From NCBI RefSeq assembly GCF_000708265.2, contig NZ_JCKI01000006.1, positions 248,001 to 312,000 on the forward strand: DNA of 64,000 nt, given 5' to 3'. Under the pieces are notes generated by a model. It ran no database searches. It saw only the letters and a program-made list of their open reading frames with translations, and was not told where the DNA came from. Positions 7,403 through 15,725 of the stretch are shown here, in pieces. Each line of letters begins with the position of its first letter. Position 1 is the first letter of the stretch. Source of the DNA: Pedobacter sp. R20-19 (lineage in GTDB: Bacteria; Bacteroidota; Bacteroidia; Sphingobacteriales; Sphingobacteriaceae). The translations under genes were made by a program, and so were the position numbers.

Positions 7403-8374
7403 ATGGAACAGGAATTATTACTACAAGAAAACAAAGATAGGTTTGTGCTTTTGCCGATAAAATATCCGGCGATTTGGGAAATGTATAAAAAAACCGAAGC
7501 CAGTTTTTGGACAGCAGAAGAGATTGATCTTTCTGATGACCAGAAACACTGGGATAATTTAAATGATGGAGAACGACATTTTATCTCCCATATCCTTGCC
7601 TTCTTTTCTGCTAGTGATGGTATTGTAAATGAAAATTTAGCTGTAAACTTCATGAGCGAGGTTCAACTGCCTGAAGCCCGTTGTTTTTATGGCTTTCAGA
7701 TCATGATGGAAAACATTCATGCTGAAACCTATGCTTTGTTAATTGACACTTATATTAAAGATCCGGAAGAAAAAGACCGTTTGTTTCATGCTATTGATAC
7801 CGTGCCTGCGGTAAAAAGAAAAGCTGAATGGGCACTTCGCTGGATTGAAAACGGAACTTTTGCAGAACGTTTGGTGGCATTTGCTGCGGTTGAGGGTATT
7901 TTCTTCAGCGGAAGTTTCTGCTCTATTTTCTGGTTAAAGAAACGTGGCTTAATGCCTGGTTTAACCTTCAGTAATGAGTTAATTTCAAGAGATGAAGGTT
8001 CTCACTGTGAATTTGCCTGCTTACTATACAGTATGCTAAGCAATAAGTTGAGTGAAGAAGCCGTTCATGGCATTATTAAAGATGCTGTAGAAATAGAAAA
8101 AGAATTCATTACAGATGCATTACCAGTAGCTTTAATTGGTATGAATGCTAAATTAATGAGTCAGTACATTGAGTTTGTGGCCGACAGATGGTTGCAGGAA
8201 CTTGGTTACAAGAAGATTTACAATGCAACTAACCCATTCGATTTCATGGAAATGATTTCACTACAGGGAAAAACTAACTTCTTCGAAAAACGTGTTGGAG
8301 ATTATCAAAAAAGTGGTGTATTAACTTCTGCCGATAATAATAAACAAGCGTTTTCTTTAGATGAAGACTTTTAA
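7403..8374 (+). CDS. nrdB: Ribonucleotide reductase class I, small (R2) subunit
   Basis: R2 holds the di-iron centre and tyrosyl radical that start ribonucleotide reduction. The protein (323 residues) is of the eukaryote-like class Ia type: [42 protein letters not shown] with the radical Tyr96 in [15 protein letters not shown], and iron ligands in ENIHAE and [10 protein letters not shown]. It ends in FSLDEDF, the R1-docking tail, which resembles the mammalian tail FTLDADF. It precedes nrdA on the same strand, with a 192-base spacer filled with dispersed repeats. The long upstream leader is the likely place for regulation. Confidence 0.96.
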   Translation: MEQELLLQENKDRFVLLPIKYPAIWEMYKKTEASFWTAEEIDLSDDQKHWDNLNDGERHFISHILAFFSASDGIVNENLAVNFMSEVQLPEARCFYGFQIMMENIHAETYALLIDTYIKDPEEKDRLFHAIDTVPAVKRKAEWALRWIENGTFAERLVAFAAVEGIFFSGSFCSIFWLKKRGLMPGLTFSNELISRDEGSHCEFACLLYSMLSNKLSEEAVHGIIKDAVEIEKEFITDALPVALIGMNAKLMSQYIEFVADRWLQELGYKKIYNATNPFDFMEMISLQGKTNFFEKRVGDYQKSGVLTSADNNKQAFSLDEDF

Positions 8375-8382
8375 TAAAGCTT

Positions 8383-8560
8383 AAAGCAAAAAGATTAAAG
8401 CTGAAAGCTTGTCCTCTTAATGCTATATAAAATATACACAAACTATAAATGCGAAGGGTTAAGTCTTGATACTTGATACTCGCCACTTGATAAAGAATTA
8501 AAAACATGCCTTTAAAAACCCTCCCTCTGGTGAGGGTTGGGAGGGGCTTAAAAAATCTCA
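8383..8560. repeat. Short-word and C/G-rich dispersed repeats between nrdB and nrdA
   Basis: The spacer holds a string built from AAAGCTGAAAG-type words (8383-8410), a string of ACTTGATACT-type words (8465-8490) and a hairpin-like CCCTCCCTCTGGTGAGGG / GGGAGGGGC block (8519-8550). All three families recur in other spacers of this window. Confidence 0.65.
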
Positions 8561-8566
8561 TCACCT

Positions 8567-10951
8567 ATGTTCGTACTAAAAAGAGATGGCCGCAAAGAGC
8601 CCGTGCAATTCGACAAAATCACAGCTCGTATTCAAAAGTTGTGCTACAGTTTAAATTCAGATCTTGTAGATCCAATTGATGTTGCTAAAAAGGTAATCGA
8701 AGGTTTATATGATGGTGTTACCACATCAGAGTTGGATAACCTTGCTGCAGAAACAGCTGCATCCTTAACCACGAAACACCCTGATTATGCCTTATTAGCA
8801 TCGCGTATTGCGGTTTCTAACTTGCATAAAAACACTACCAAATCGTTTTCGGGTACAATGAAAATGTTGTACGAATATTTCGACCCTAAAGCACAGAAAG
8901 CAGCACCATTAATTGCAGATGATGTTTTTGAAATTATCGAAAAAAACAAGGATATCTTAGATAGTTCTATCATTTACGATCGTGATTTTGGTTTTGACTA
9001 TTTTGGTTTCAAAACTTTAGAAAAATCATACCTTTTAAAAGTAAACGGTCAGATTGTAGAACGCCCGCAACATTTATTTATGCGTGTTTCGGTGGGTATT
9101 CACAAAGAGGATATTGAGAGTGCCATTAAAACGTATAACCTAATGAGTGAGCGTTGGTTTACACATGCTACGCCAACATTATTTAATGCCGCTACTCCAA
9201 AACCTCAAATGTCATCATGTTTCTTGCTTACTATGCAGGATGATAGCATTGAAGGAATTTACGATACTTTAAAACAAACTGCTAAAATTTCTCAAAGCGC
9301 CGGTGGTATTGGGCTAAGTATTCATAACATCCGTGCAACAGGATCTTATATCGGTGGTACAAATGGTACAAGTAATGGTATTATTCCAATGCTACGTGTA
9401 TTTAATGATACTGCCCGTTACGTAGATCAGGGTGGAGGTAAACGTAAAGGTGCCTTCGCTATTTACCTGGAGCCTTGGCATGCTGATGTTTTCGAATTTT
9501 TAGATCTGCGTAAAAACCACGGTAAAGAAGAAATGCGTGCCCGTGATTTATTTTATGCCCTTTGGATAAACGATTTGTTTATGCAACGTGTTAAAGATAA
9601 TGGAGACTGGACATTATTCTGCCCGCATGAAGCACCAGGTTTAGCTGATTGCTTTGGTAAAGAATTCGAAACTTTGTATGCAAAGTACGAAGCTGAAGGC
9701 CGCGGTAGAAGAACCATTAAAGCACAGGAACTTTGGTTTGCTATTTTAGATTCGCAAATTGAAACCGGTACGCCATATATGTTGTTTAAAGACGCTGCAA
9801 ACAGCAAATCTAACCAGCAGAATTTAGGAACCATTAAAAGTTCTAATCTGTGTACAGAGATTATCGAATACACATCAAAAGATGAAGTTGCCGTTTGTAA
9901 CTTAGCTTCTTTAGCATTGCCCCGTTTTGTAATCAATGGCCAGTTTGACCATGATAAATTATATGAAGTAACTTATCAGGCTACTTTAAACCTGAATAAA
10001 ATTATTGATCATAATTATTATCCTGTTCAGGAAGCTGAAAACTCTAACATGCGTCACCGTCCGGTTGGTTTGGGTGTACAAGGTTTAGCTGATGCATTTA
10101 TCTTATTGCGTTTACCTTTCGAAAGTGATGAAGCAAAACGTTTAAATAAAGATATTTTCGAAACGATTTATTTCGCATCAATGACAGCCTCTCATGATTT
10201 GGCTGTAGAAAATGGTCCATATCAAACCTTTGCAGGATCTCCTTTATCAAAAGGTCAGTTTCAGTTTGATTTATGGAACGTAACACCAGATAGTGGTCGT
10301 TGGAATTGGGAAACCTTACGTAGTAAAGTAGTGAAAGATGGTGTTTACAACTCTTTATTGGTTGCACCAATGCCAACTGCGTCTACCTCTCAAATTCTAG
10401 GTAACAACGAATGTTTCGAACCCTATACTTCAAATATCTATACCCGTCGTGTATTAAGTGGAGAATTTGTAGTGGTGAATAAACACTTATTGAAAGACTT
10501 AGTTGCTTTAGGTTTATGGAACAACGATATGAAAAATCAAATCATATTGGCTAACGGTTCAATTCAAGGCATTGCATCTATCCCTGATTACATTAAAGAA
10601 TTGTATAAAACGGTTTGGGAAATTAAGATGCGTAACATCATTGATATGGCTGCCGATCGTGGTGCATATATCTGTCAATCACAATCACTAAACTTGTTTG
10701 TAAATGCGCCAAATACTTCAAAATTAACTTCAATGCACTTCTATGCATGGGAGAAAGGATTGAAAACTGGTATGTATTACCTACGTACACAAGCTGCTAA
10801 CCAGGCGGTTCAGTTTACAGTAGAAAATCAAGGTGGTAAAGCAATTGAAGCGGTTATTCCTGCTCAAATGTCAGCAGATCAGGTTGCAGAAGAAATTGTA
10901 GACGGACCAGTTTGTTCAATGGAAGAAGGTTGTATCAGCTGTTCAGGTTAA
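8567..10951 (+). CDS. nrdA: Ribonucleoside-diphosphate reductase class I, large (R1) subunit
   Basis: R1 binds the ribonucleotide and carries out reduction. The 794-residue protein begins with an ATP-cone ([20 protein letters not shown]) that senses ATP/dATP. It has the barrel with [20 protein letters not shown] (first active-site Cys), [17 protein letters not shown] for the specificity site, NLCTEI with the thiyl-radical Cys, and the radical-relay region [20 protein letters not shown]. The C-terminal swinging arm has cysteines in [10 protein letters not shown]. Family and tail agree with the eukaryote-like nrdB next to it. It is the last gene before a terminator at about 11130-11160. Confidence 0.97.
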   Translation: MFVLKRDGRKEPVQFDKITARIQKLCYSLNSDLVDPIDVAKKVIEGLYDGVTTSELDNLAAETAASLTTKHPDYALLASRIAVSNLHKNTTKSFSGTMKMLYEYFDPKAQKAAPLIADDVFEIIEKNKDILDSSIIYDRDFGFDYFGFKTLEKSYLLKVNGQIVERPQHLFMRVSVGIHKEDIESAIKTYNLMSERWFTHATPTLFNAATPKPQMSSCFLLTMQDDSIEGIYDTLKQTAKISQSAGGIGLSIHNIRATGSYIGGTNGTSNGIIPMLRVFNDTARYVDQGGGKRKGAFAIYLEPWHADVFEFLDLRKNHGKEEMRARDLFYALWINDLFMQRVKDNGDWTLFCPHEAPGLADCFGKEFETLYAKYEAEGRGRRTIKAQELWFAILDSQIETGTPYMLFKDAANSKSNQQNLGTIKSSNLCTEIIEYTSKDEVAVCNLASLALPRFVINGQFDHDKLYEVTYQATLNLNKIIDHNYYPVQEAENSNMRHRPVGLGVQGLADAFILLRLPFESDEAKRLNKDIFETIYFASMTASHDLAVENGPYQTFAGSPLSKGQFQFDLWNVTPDSGRWNWETLRSKVVKDGVYNSLLVAPMPTASTSQILGNNECFEPYTSNIYTRRVLSGEFVVVNKHLLKDLVALGLWNNDMKNQIILANGSIQGIASIPDYIKELYKTVWEIKMRNIIDMAADRGAYICQSQSLNLFVNAPNTSKLTSMHFYAWEKGLKTGMYYLRTQAANQAVQFTVENQGGKAIEAVIPAQMSADQVAEEIVDGPVCSMEEGCISCSG

Positions 10952-11115
10952 GCTAAGAGACGAAAGCTGAAAGATTAAAGCGAAAAACTTACCGTCTTGC
11001 CGTCATTGCTAGGCTGGATTTGAGCGGGCTGAAGCAATCTTAAAGCGGTCGTCGTGCTGAATTTATTTTAGCATCTCATTAAAGAGACCCTGAAACAAGT
11101 TCCGGGTGAAGAATC
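10952..11115. repeat. Mosaic of dispersed repeats after nrdA
   Basis: The 308-base gap before the next gene contains AAAGCTGAAAGATTAAAG words (10963-10980), a degraded CGTCATTGCTAGG...GAAGCAATCTT element (11001-11041) and a second REP-like element that starts CGTCGTGCTGAATTTATTTT and closes with CCTGAAACAAGTTCCGGGTG (11050-11117). No gene is seen. Confidence 0.65.
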
Positions 11116-11127
11116 TAATCATATCGT

Positions 11128-11163
11128 AAGGTTTTGGGCAAATGCTCAAAACCTTATTTTTTT
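11128..11163 (+). terminator. nrdA terminator
   Basis: Stem AAGGTTTTGGGC (11128-11139) / GCTCAAAACCTT (11144-11155) with one mismatch, followed by ATTTTTTTG. Confidence 0.8.
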
Positions 11164-11175
11164 GTCCTTACTTTT

Positions 11176-11275
11176 GCTTTTTAGTTCAATAGTTCATTAG
11201 CCATTGGTACATTAGTTTTTAATGCGCCAAGTACCAATGAACTAATGACCAATAAACCAATGAACACTACTAAAC
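11176..11275. repeat. Short-word inverted repeat (AATGAACTAATG family)
   Basis: Words TAGTTCATTAG, CATTGGTACATTAG on the left and CAATGAACTAATGACC, AATAAACCAATGAAC on the right are permuted complements of each other and could fold into a long imperfect hairpin. The right arm runs into the N terminus of the next gene. Confidence 0.6.
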
Positions 11276-11478
11276 ATAGCAAACACGAGATTATTCCCTG
11301 CGAAAGATGCGGAACGGCTATTGAATGCAAGGCAAATTCGTACACAAAATGCCAATGCAGTGTGGTTCAATTGAGCATCAACGAAGTTCAATATATCTCA
11401 GAATTGTACGATGGTTGTTTGTGTGCTAAATGCCTTTTCGAATTACAACAAGAGTATAGGGAAGAAATTGGCGTATAA
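11260..11478 (+). CDS. Small cysteine-rich CWC-family protein
   Basis: A 72-residue cytoplasmic protein with seven cysteines: CERC, ECKAN followed by CQCS, and CLCAKC. The pattern CERCG...CQC...CLC.KCL fits the cysteine-rich CWC family, small putative zinc-binding proteins of unknown function. An ATG 15 bases upstream (11245) lies in a dispersed repeat and adds only MTNKP, so 11260 is preferred. No operon partner is evident. Confidence 0.7.
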   Translation: MNTTKHSKHEIIPCERCGTAIECKANSYTKCQCSVVQLSINEVQYISELYDGCLCAKCLFELQQEYREEIGV

Positions 11479-11625
11479 TTTAACTTACCAAGTTTAGCTG
11501 GCTTGTGCGATGGGAAACTTCGCCAGTTTAAATGTGCTAAATTATTTAAAAATCTTCCGGGCTTATCCTATTCTTTTCCAGAAAACATTTAAGCAAATAT
11601 GCCGTTCTACTTTTAAACAAAATAT

Positions 11626-11633
11626 TAACTTTG
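11626..11633 (+). promoter_or_regulatory. Promoter -7 element for aguB
   Basis: TAACTTTG fits TAnnTTTG. Transcription would start near 11640, so the word-repeat hairpin at 11643-11717 would lie in the 5' leader just before the ATG. Confidence 0.55.
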
Positions 11634-11642
11634 ACGGAAATT

Positions 11643-11717
11643 TGAATGAATGAATTTTGAATGAGTGAATGAGGCATAAGCTAGACATTCTATTATTCTA
11701 TCATTCACTAACTCATT
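11643..11717 (+). repeat. TGAATGA-word hairpin in the aguB leader
   Basis: Left arm TGAATGAATGAATTTTG and AATGAGTGAATGA (to 11672); right arm TCATTCACTAACTCATT (11701-11717). The last 13 bases of the left arm pair with the right arm apart from an inserted TAAC. It ends 8 bases before the aguB start codon. Confidence 0.6.
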
Positions 11718-11725
11718 TACATAAG

Positions 11726-12601
11726 ATGAAGAAAGTAAACGTTGGCCTGGTACAGATGAGTTGTACTCAGGATAAGCAAGAAAATTTAAATAAAGCAATT
11801 GCTAAAGTAAGAGAGGCTGCCGCAAAAGGTGCACAGATTGTATGTTTGCAAGAACTCTTTACCTCATTGTATTTCTGCGATGTAGAAGATTATGATAATT
11901 TTGATTTAGCTGAAGCTATTCCTGGGCCATCAACAGATGCTTTACAAGTGGTAGCGAAAGAGTTGGGCGTGGTTATTATCGCATCTTTATTTGAAAAACG
12001 TGCTGAAGGTTTATACCATAACACTACTGCAGTTTTAGACGCTGATGGATCGTATTTAGGTAAATATCGTAAAATGCATATTCCTGATGATCCGGCGTTT
12101 TATGAAAAATTCTATTTTACACCGGGTGATTTAGGTTACAAAGTTTTTGAAACAAAATTCGCAAAGATTGGTATTCTGATTTGCTGGGATCAATGGTATC
12201 CTGAAGCATCACGTATAACGGCCTTAATGGGTGCAGATATTATGTTTTATCCTACTGCCATTGGCTGGGCAACTGATCAGGATGAAGAAACCAATCAAGA
12301 CCAGTATAATGCATGGCAAACCATTCAGCGTTCACACTCAGTAGCCAATGGCGTACCAGTAGTGAGTGTTAATCGGGTAGGTTTTGAACAAGATGGTGCC
12401 ATGAAGTTCTGGGGTGGCAGTTTCGCTACAAATGCTCAGGGAAAATTACTTTATCTGGCATCTCACGATCAGGAAGAAACAGAAGTGGTAGAATTAGACC
12501 TGGATCAAAGTGATTTCATGCGTAAACACTGGCCATTTCTAAGAGATAGGAGGATTGATTCTTATCAACCGATTACTAAAAGGTATATTGATGGAGATTA
12601 A
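11726..12601 (+). CDS. aguB: N-carbamoylputrescine amidase
   Basis: A 291-residue nitrilase-superfamily enzyme that hydrolyses N-carbamoylputrescine to putrescine, CO2 and ammonia. The catalytic triad is visible: Glu in CLQELF, Lys in KYRKMHIPDD and Cys in GILICWDQWYPEA. The WATDQDEETNQDQYNAWQ segment is typical of this subfamily. The start at 11726 is chosen because the frame upstream runs through a word repeat and bears no resemblance to the family. It is followed by aguA, so the two genes form a complete agmatine-to-putrescine path. Confidence 0.93.
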   Translation: MKKVNVGLVQMSCTQDKQENLNKAIAKVREAAAKGAQIVCLQELFTSLYFCDVEDYDNFDLAEAIPGPSTDALQVVAKELGVVIIASLFEKRAEGLYHNTTAVLDADGSYLGKYRKMHIPDDPAFYEKFYFTPGDLGYKVFETKFAKIGILICWDQWYPEASRITALMGADIMFYPTAIGWATDQDEETNQDQYNAWQTIQRSHSVANGVPVVSVNRVGFEQDGAMKFWGGSFATNAQGKLLYLASHDQEETEVVELDLDQSDFMRKHWPFLRDRRIDSYQPITKRYIDGD

Positions 12602-12684
12602 TCTGAAAGGTTAAAAACGAAACCTATAAAAAAAAAGGTCTCATGCCCAGAGATAATTAATTCCCTAAATTAATAAGGCACTCG

Positions 12685-12750
12685 TCCTTGCGAGGTACAA
12701 AGCAATCTCATTCGATAAATAGAATAGATTGTTTCGTGGCCTCGCAATGA
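12685..12750. repeat. REP-like inverted repeat (TTGCGAGG...AAGCAATCT family)
   Basis: Left arm TCCTTGCGAGG...AAAGCAATCT (12685-12708); right arm AGATTGTTTCG...CTCGCAATGA (12726-12750). Same family as 18829-18888. It lies between aguB and aguA and supplies two spurious in-frame ATG codons. Confidence 0.75.
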
Positions 12751-12785
12751 AGAAGAATAACAACGCGAGAATAACACCAAACGAA

Positions 12786-13862
12786 ATGTCAAATTTTCCT
12801 CCAAGAAAAGAATTAAATATCAATCAATTTGATTATTCACCAAAACAACAGGGTTATTCATTCCCTGCTGAGTGGGCAAAGCATGAAGCAACCTGGTTAA
12901 GCTGGCCGCACAAAGAGGCAAGCTGGCCAGGCAAAATTGAAACGATTTATAAACCATATTGTCAATTTATAAAAGCCGTTGCTGAAGGGGAGACAGTGCG
13001 TATTAATGTTCGGGATGAAGAGATGAAAGCATTTGCAACGGCTGAATTAATAAAAGTTGATGCAGATTTAAGTCAGATTGAATTTTATTTTAATGAAACC
13101 AATGATGCATGGTGCCGCGATCATGGGCCAGCATTTTTGCTTAAAGAAAATGAAAAGGCAGTAGTAGATTGGGGATACAATGCATGGGGTGGAAAATATC
13201 CGCCATTTGATTTGGATGATGTAGTTCCGACTAAAATTGCCAAACATTTTAATTTGCCATTGTTTACACCTGATATCGTAATGGAAGGTGGTTCGGTAGA
13301 ATTTAACGGTGCAGGAACAATTTTAACTACAACAGCTTGTTTGTTAAACGAAAATAGAAATCCATACCTAACTAAAGAAGAAATAGAAAAATACCTTCTG
13401 GAGTATTACGGACAAGAGCAAGTTTTATGGCTTGGTGATGGAATTGTAGGGGATGATACTGATGGACACATTGATGATATCACCCGCTTTGTAAATGAAG
13501 ATACAGTTTTGACCGTTGTAGAAAGCAATCCGCTGGATGAAAACTATGTCTTGCTGCAGGAGAATTTGGAAGCATTAAAAATAATGAAACTGCATGACGG
13601 TCGGTCGCTTAATATTGTGGAGTTACCGATGCCATCACCGATTATCTATGATGATACCCGTTTACCTGCTTCATATGCTAACTTTTATATTGCTAATGCA
13701 GCTGTGATTGTACCAGTTTTTAATGATGTAAATGATCAGAAAGCTTTAGATATTATTCAGGGATGTTTTCCAGATCGAAAAGTGATCGGTATTAACTCAA
13801 TAGATATTATTTGGGGATTGGGAAGTTTCCATTGTTTAAGTCAGCAAGAACCAACGCCCTAG
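12786..13862 (+). CDS. aguA: Agmatine deiminase
   Basis: AguA converts agmatine to N-carbamoylputrescine and ammonia, the step before AguB. The 358-residue protein shows the penta-barrel guanidine-modifying fold signatures: WPAEWAKHEATWLSWPH-like N terminus (FPAEWAKHEATWLSWPH), NDAWCRDHGPAF, VMEGGSVEFNGAGTIL, GDDTDGHIDDITRF with the catalytic His, and the nucleophile Cys in GLGSFHCLSQQEP. Upstream ATGs at 12729 and 12747 lie in a REP-like repeat, so 12786 (MSNFPPRKE) is taken as the start. The 184-base spacer after aguB is mostly that repeat, so the pair may be co-transcribed through it. Confidence 0.93.
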   Translation: MSNFPPRKELNINQFDYSPKQQGYSFPAEWAKHEATWLSWPHKEASWPGKIETIYKPYCQFIKAVAEGETVRINVRDEEMKAFATAELIKVDADLSQIEFYFNETNDAWCRDHGPAFLLKENEKAVVDWGYNAWGGKYPPFDLDDVVPTKIAKHFNLPLFTPDIVMEGGSVEFNGAGTILTTTACLLNENRNPYLTKEEIEKYLLEYYGQEQVLWLGDGIVGDDTDGHIDDITRFVNEDTVLTVVESNPLDENYVLLQENLEALKIMKLHDGRSLNIVELPMPSPIIYDDTRLPASYANFYIANAAVIVPVFNDVNDQKALDIIQGCFPDRKVIGINSIDIIWGLGSFHCLSQQEPTP

Positions 13863-13975
13863 CCCCCTGAAGGGGAAACACCTATTGTGTTAAACAATTC
13901 ACAATTAATATTAACTTTACCACAATTAAATTTTTATACATTATATAAAAGTCCACTTTAGGGGATTTAGGGGTT
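13861..13975. repeat. C/G-rich dispersed repeat flanking an AT-rich core
   Basis: GCCCCCTGAAGGGGAAACACC (broken here as GCCCCCTGAAGGGG plus AAACACC) at the left and AAAGTCCACTTTAGGGG plus ATTTAGGGGTT at the right bracket the fabG upstream region. Related blocks occur at 5409, 8519 and 18961. A weak -7 candidate TAACTTTA lies at 13912-13919. Confidence 0.5.
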
Positions 13976-14719
13976 ATGAAATTACTAGAAGGAAAAACGG
14001 CATTAATTACAGGCGCATCTAAAGGTATTGGTCGTAAAATAGCTGAAAAATTTGCAGAGCAAGGTGCTAATGTAGCTTTTACATACTTATCATCAGTAGA
14101 AAAAGGCGAAGCATTAGAGCAAGAATTGCAAAGTTTTGGAACAAAGGTTAAAGGTTATCGCTCTGATGCATCAAAATTTGATCAGGCAGAACAATTAATT
14201 AGTGATGTTGTGGCAGAATTTGAAACGATTGATATCGTGGTAAACAATGCGGGGATTACTAAAGATGGTTTGTTAATGCGGATGAGTGAAGAAAATTGGG
14301 ATGATGTGATTAACATCAACTTAAAATCTATTTTCAATGTAACTAAAGCAGCATCTAAAGTTATGATGAAAGCACGTAAAGGTGTTTTTATCAATATGAG
14401 TTCAGTTGTTGGTGTTACAGGTAATGCAGGTCAAGCCAATTACGCGGCGTCTAAAGCAGGTATTATTGGTTTCACAAAATCTGTTGCTAAAGAGTTGGGT
14501 TCGAGAAATATTCGTGCTAACGTTGTGGCTCCGGGTTTCATTCGTACGGAAATGACCGAGGTTTTAGATCCAGCAGTTGTTGCAGGTTGGGAAAAAGATA
14601 TTCCATTAAAACGTGCTGGTGAAACGGAAGATATAGCTAATGTTTGCGTGTTCCTGGCATCAGATATGAGCGCTTATGTAACGGGCCAAACATTATCGGT
14701 TTGTGGTGGAATGCTGTAA
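13976..14719 (+). CDS. fabG: 3-oxoacyl-[ACP] reductase
   Basis: FabG reduces 3-oxoacyl-ACP to 3-hydroxyacyl-ACP with NADPH in fatty-acid elongation. The 247-residue short-chain dehydrogenase has the cofactor motif TGASKGIG, NNAG at about residue 89, the catalytic Ser in INMSSVVG, YAASK with Tyr and Lys, and the VAPGFIRTEM loop typical of FabG. It is not beside other fab genes here, so a role in another keto-reduction (for example polyketide or acetoacetyl-CoA metabolism) remains possible, but the similarity to housekeeping FabG is strong. Confidence 0.9.
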   Translation: MKLLEGKTALITGASKGIGRKIAEKFAEQGANVAFTYLSSVEKGEALEQELQSFGTKVKGYRSDASKFDQAEQLISDVVAEFETIDIVVNNAGITKDGLLMRMSEENWDDVININLKSIFNVTKAASKVMMKARKGVFINMSSVVGVTGNAGQANYAASKAGIIGFTKSVAKELGSRNIRANVVAPGFIRTEMTEVLDPAVVAGWEKDIPLKRAGETEDIANVCVFLASDMSAYVTGQTLSVCGGML

Positions 14720-14750
14720 TATAAGCTGAAAGCTAAAGACAAAAGTTTAA

Positions 14751-14789
14751 AACCTGCTAGATATAAAATACGAGCAGGTTTTTTATTTT
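14751..14789. terminator. Bidirectional terminator between fabG and the L,D-transpeptidase gene
   Basis: Perfect stem AACCTGCT (14751-14758) / AGCAGGTT (14773-14780) followed by TTTTATTTT; a matching A-run serves the convergent gene less well. Confidence 0.8.
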
Positions 14790-15517
14790 ACAAGATATTG
14801 CCCATTAAATTCCTCAACCTCTATTTGTTTTTTATTCTTCTCAAAAGCTAAATAACCAGGTTGCATTGTTTTCCAAAAACTGACTTGTACGGGAAACTGC
14901 GTGAAATATTTCTTCATATTTTCATTTGTCATTTTGAAGGGATAAATGTTAACCGGAATTTTCTCCTGTCCGGCATTGCTCGCTTCTACGGCTAAAATAT
15001 AAACTTCTTTAATCTTCTCATCGGTTAATGGGATGCAACCAACAGTAACGCAATTGCCATGAATGTAAATGTCATTACCTGGCTTTCTACTATTTCCTGT
15101 TCTAAATAAGTCGACAGCATTTGGATAATTAATGCCAAGAGATAAATGATAAGTACTCATCGGATTAAAAACATTGATATAATAAAATCCTTCTGGTGTT
15201 TGTTTGTCACCTTCCATTACTTTAGGTCCTAGAATGCCAGAATGGGCACAAAAATCATAAGTTCTAAATAATGAATATTTCTGATCGGTATTGCCCTTTA
15301 GCCAAATCTCCAGTTTACCTTCAGCCTTGTAAGCATTGATGATCATAGAAAAATGATCCTTATAACCAGCTAAATTTAGCGACTGATTTAAACTTCCCCA
15401 CTTTTCTTGATAGGCTTTTTCTACCCTTTCGAATTTAATTTGTGCTGCCTTGAAATTATTTTGTGCTTTGGTCATTATACTGACTGTTATTAGAAGCGTT
15501 AAACAGATTAATTTCAT
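14783..15517 (-). CDS. Exported L,D-transpeptidase-fold (YkuD) protein, YafK/DpaA-like
   Basis: A 244-residue exported protein (signal peptide to about residue 18, ending MTKAQ) with a YkuD catalytic domain. The active-site motif reads HGNCVTVGCIPL, that is, HG...(S/T)xGCxx with Cys as nucleophile. The arrangement TPEGFYYIN...GNDIYIHGNCVTVGCIPL follows E. coli YafK (DpaA), which detaches Braun lipoprotein from peptidoglycan, more closely than the cross-linking Ldt enzymes. Bacteroidota lack a clear Lpp, so the natural substrate here is uncertain. The gene is monocistronic and convergent with fabG. Confidence 0.85.
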   Translation of the reverse strand: MKLICLTLLITVSIMTKAQNNFKAAQIKFERVEKAYQEKWGSLNQSLNLAGYKDHFSMIINAYKAEGKLEIWLKGNTDQKYSLFRTYDFCAHSGILGPKVMEGDKQTPEGFYYINVFNPMSTYHLSLGINYPNAVDLFRTGNSRKPGNDIYIHGNCVTVGCIPLTDEKIKEVYILAVEASNAGQEKIPVNIYPFKMTNENMKKYFTQFPVQVSFWKTMQPGYLAFEKNKKQIEVEEFNGQYLVK

Positions 15518-15725
15518 GATCTTTAGTTTGGTTAAAGCTAATACTTTAACTGTAAAGATCGCTAAGCAGGACTCAAAATTTGTTGATCTATATATCTGAA
15601 GATTGTGCTGAGAACGCTTTGCAATTCTTTGTTAATGCTGTATTTGAAATCATAATCTTTACGTTATTCTCGTAAATTCTTCGCTTCCTTTGCGTTTAAT
15701 AACAAAATTAGCATCTTTATAAAAT

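Noticed and set aside
12729..12785. N-terminal extension of agmatine deiminase (19 residues)
   Set aside because: The ATGs at 12729 and 12747 lie in or at the edge of a REP-like repeat and the added residues are unlike the family.
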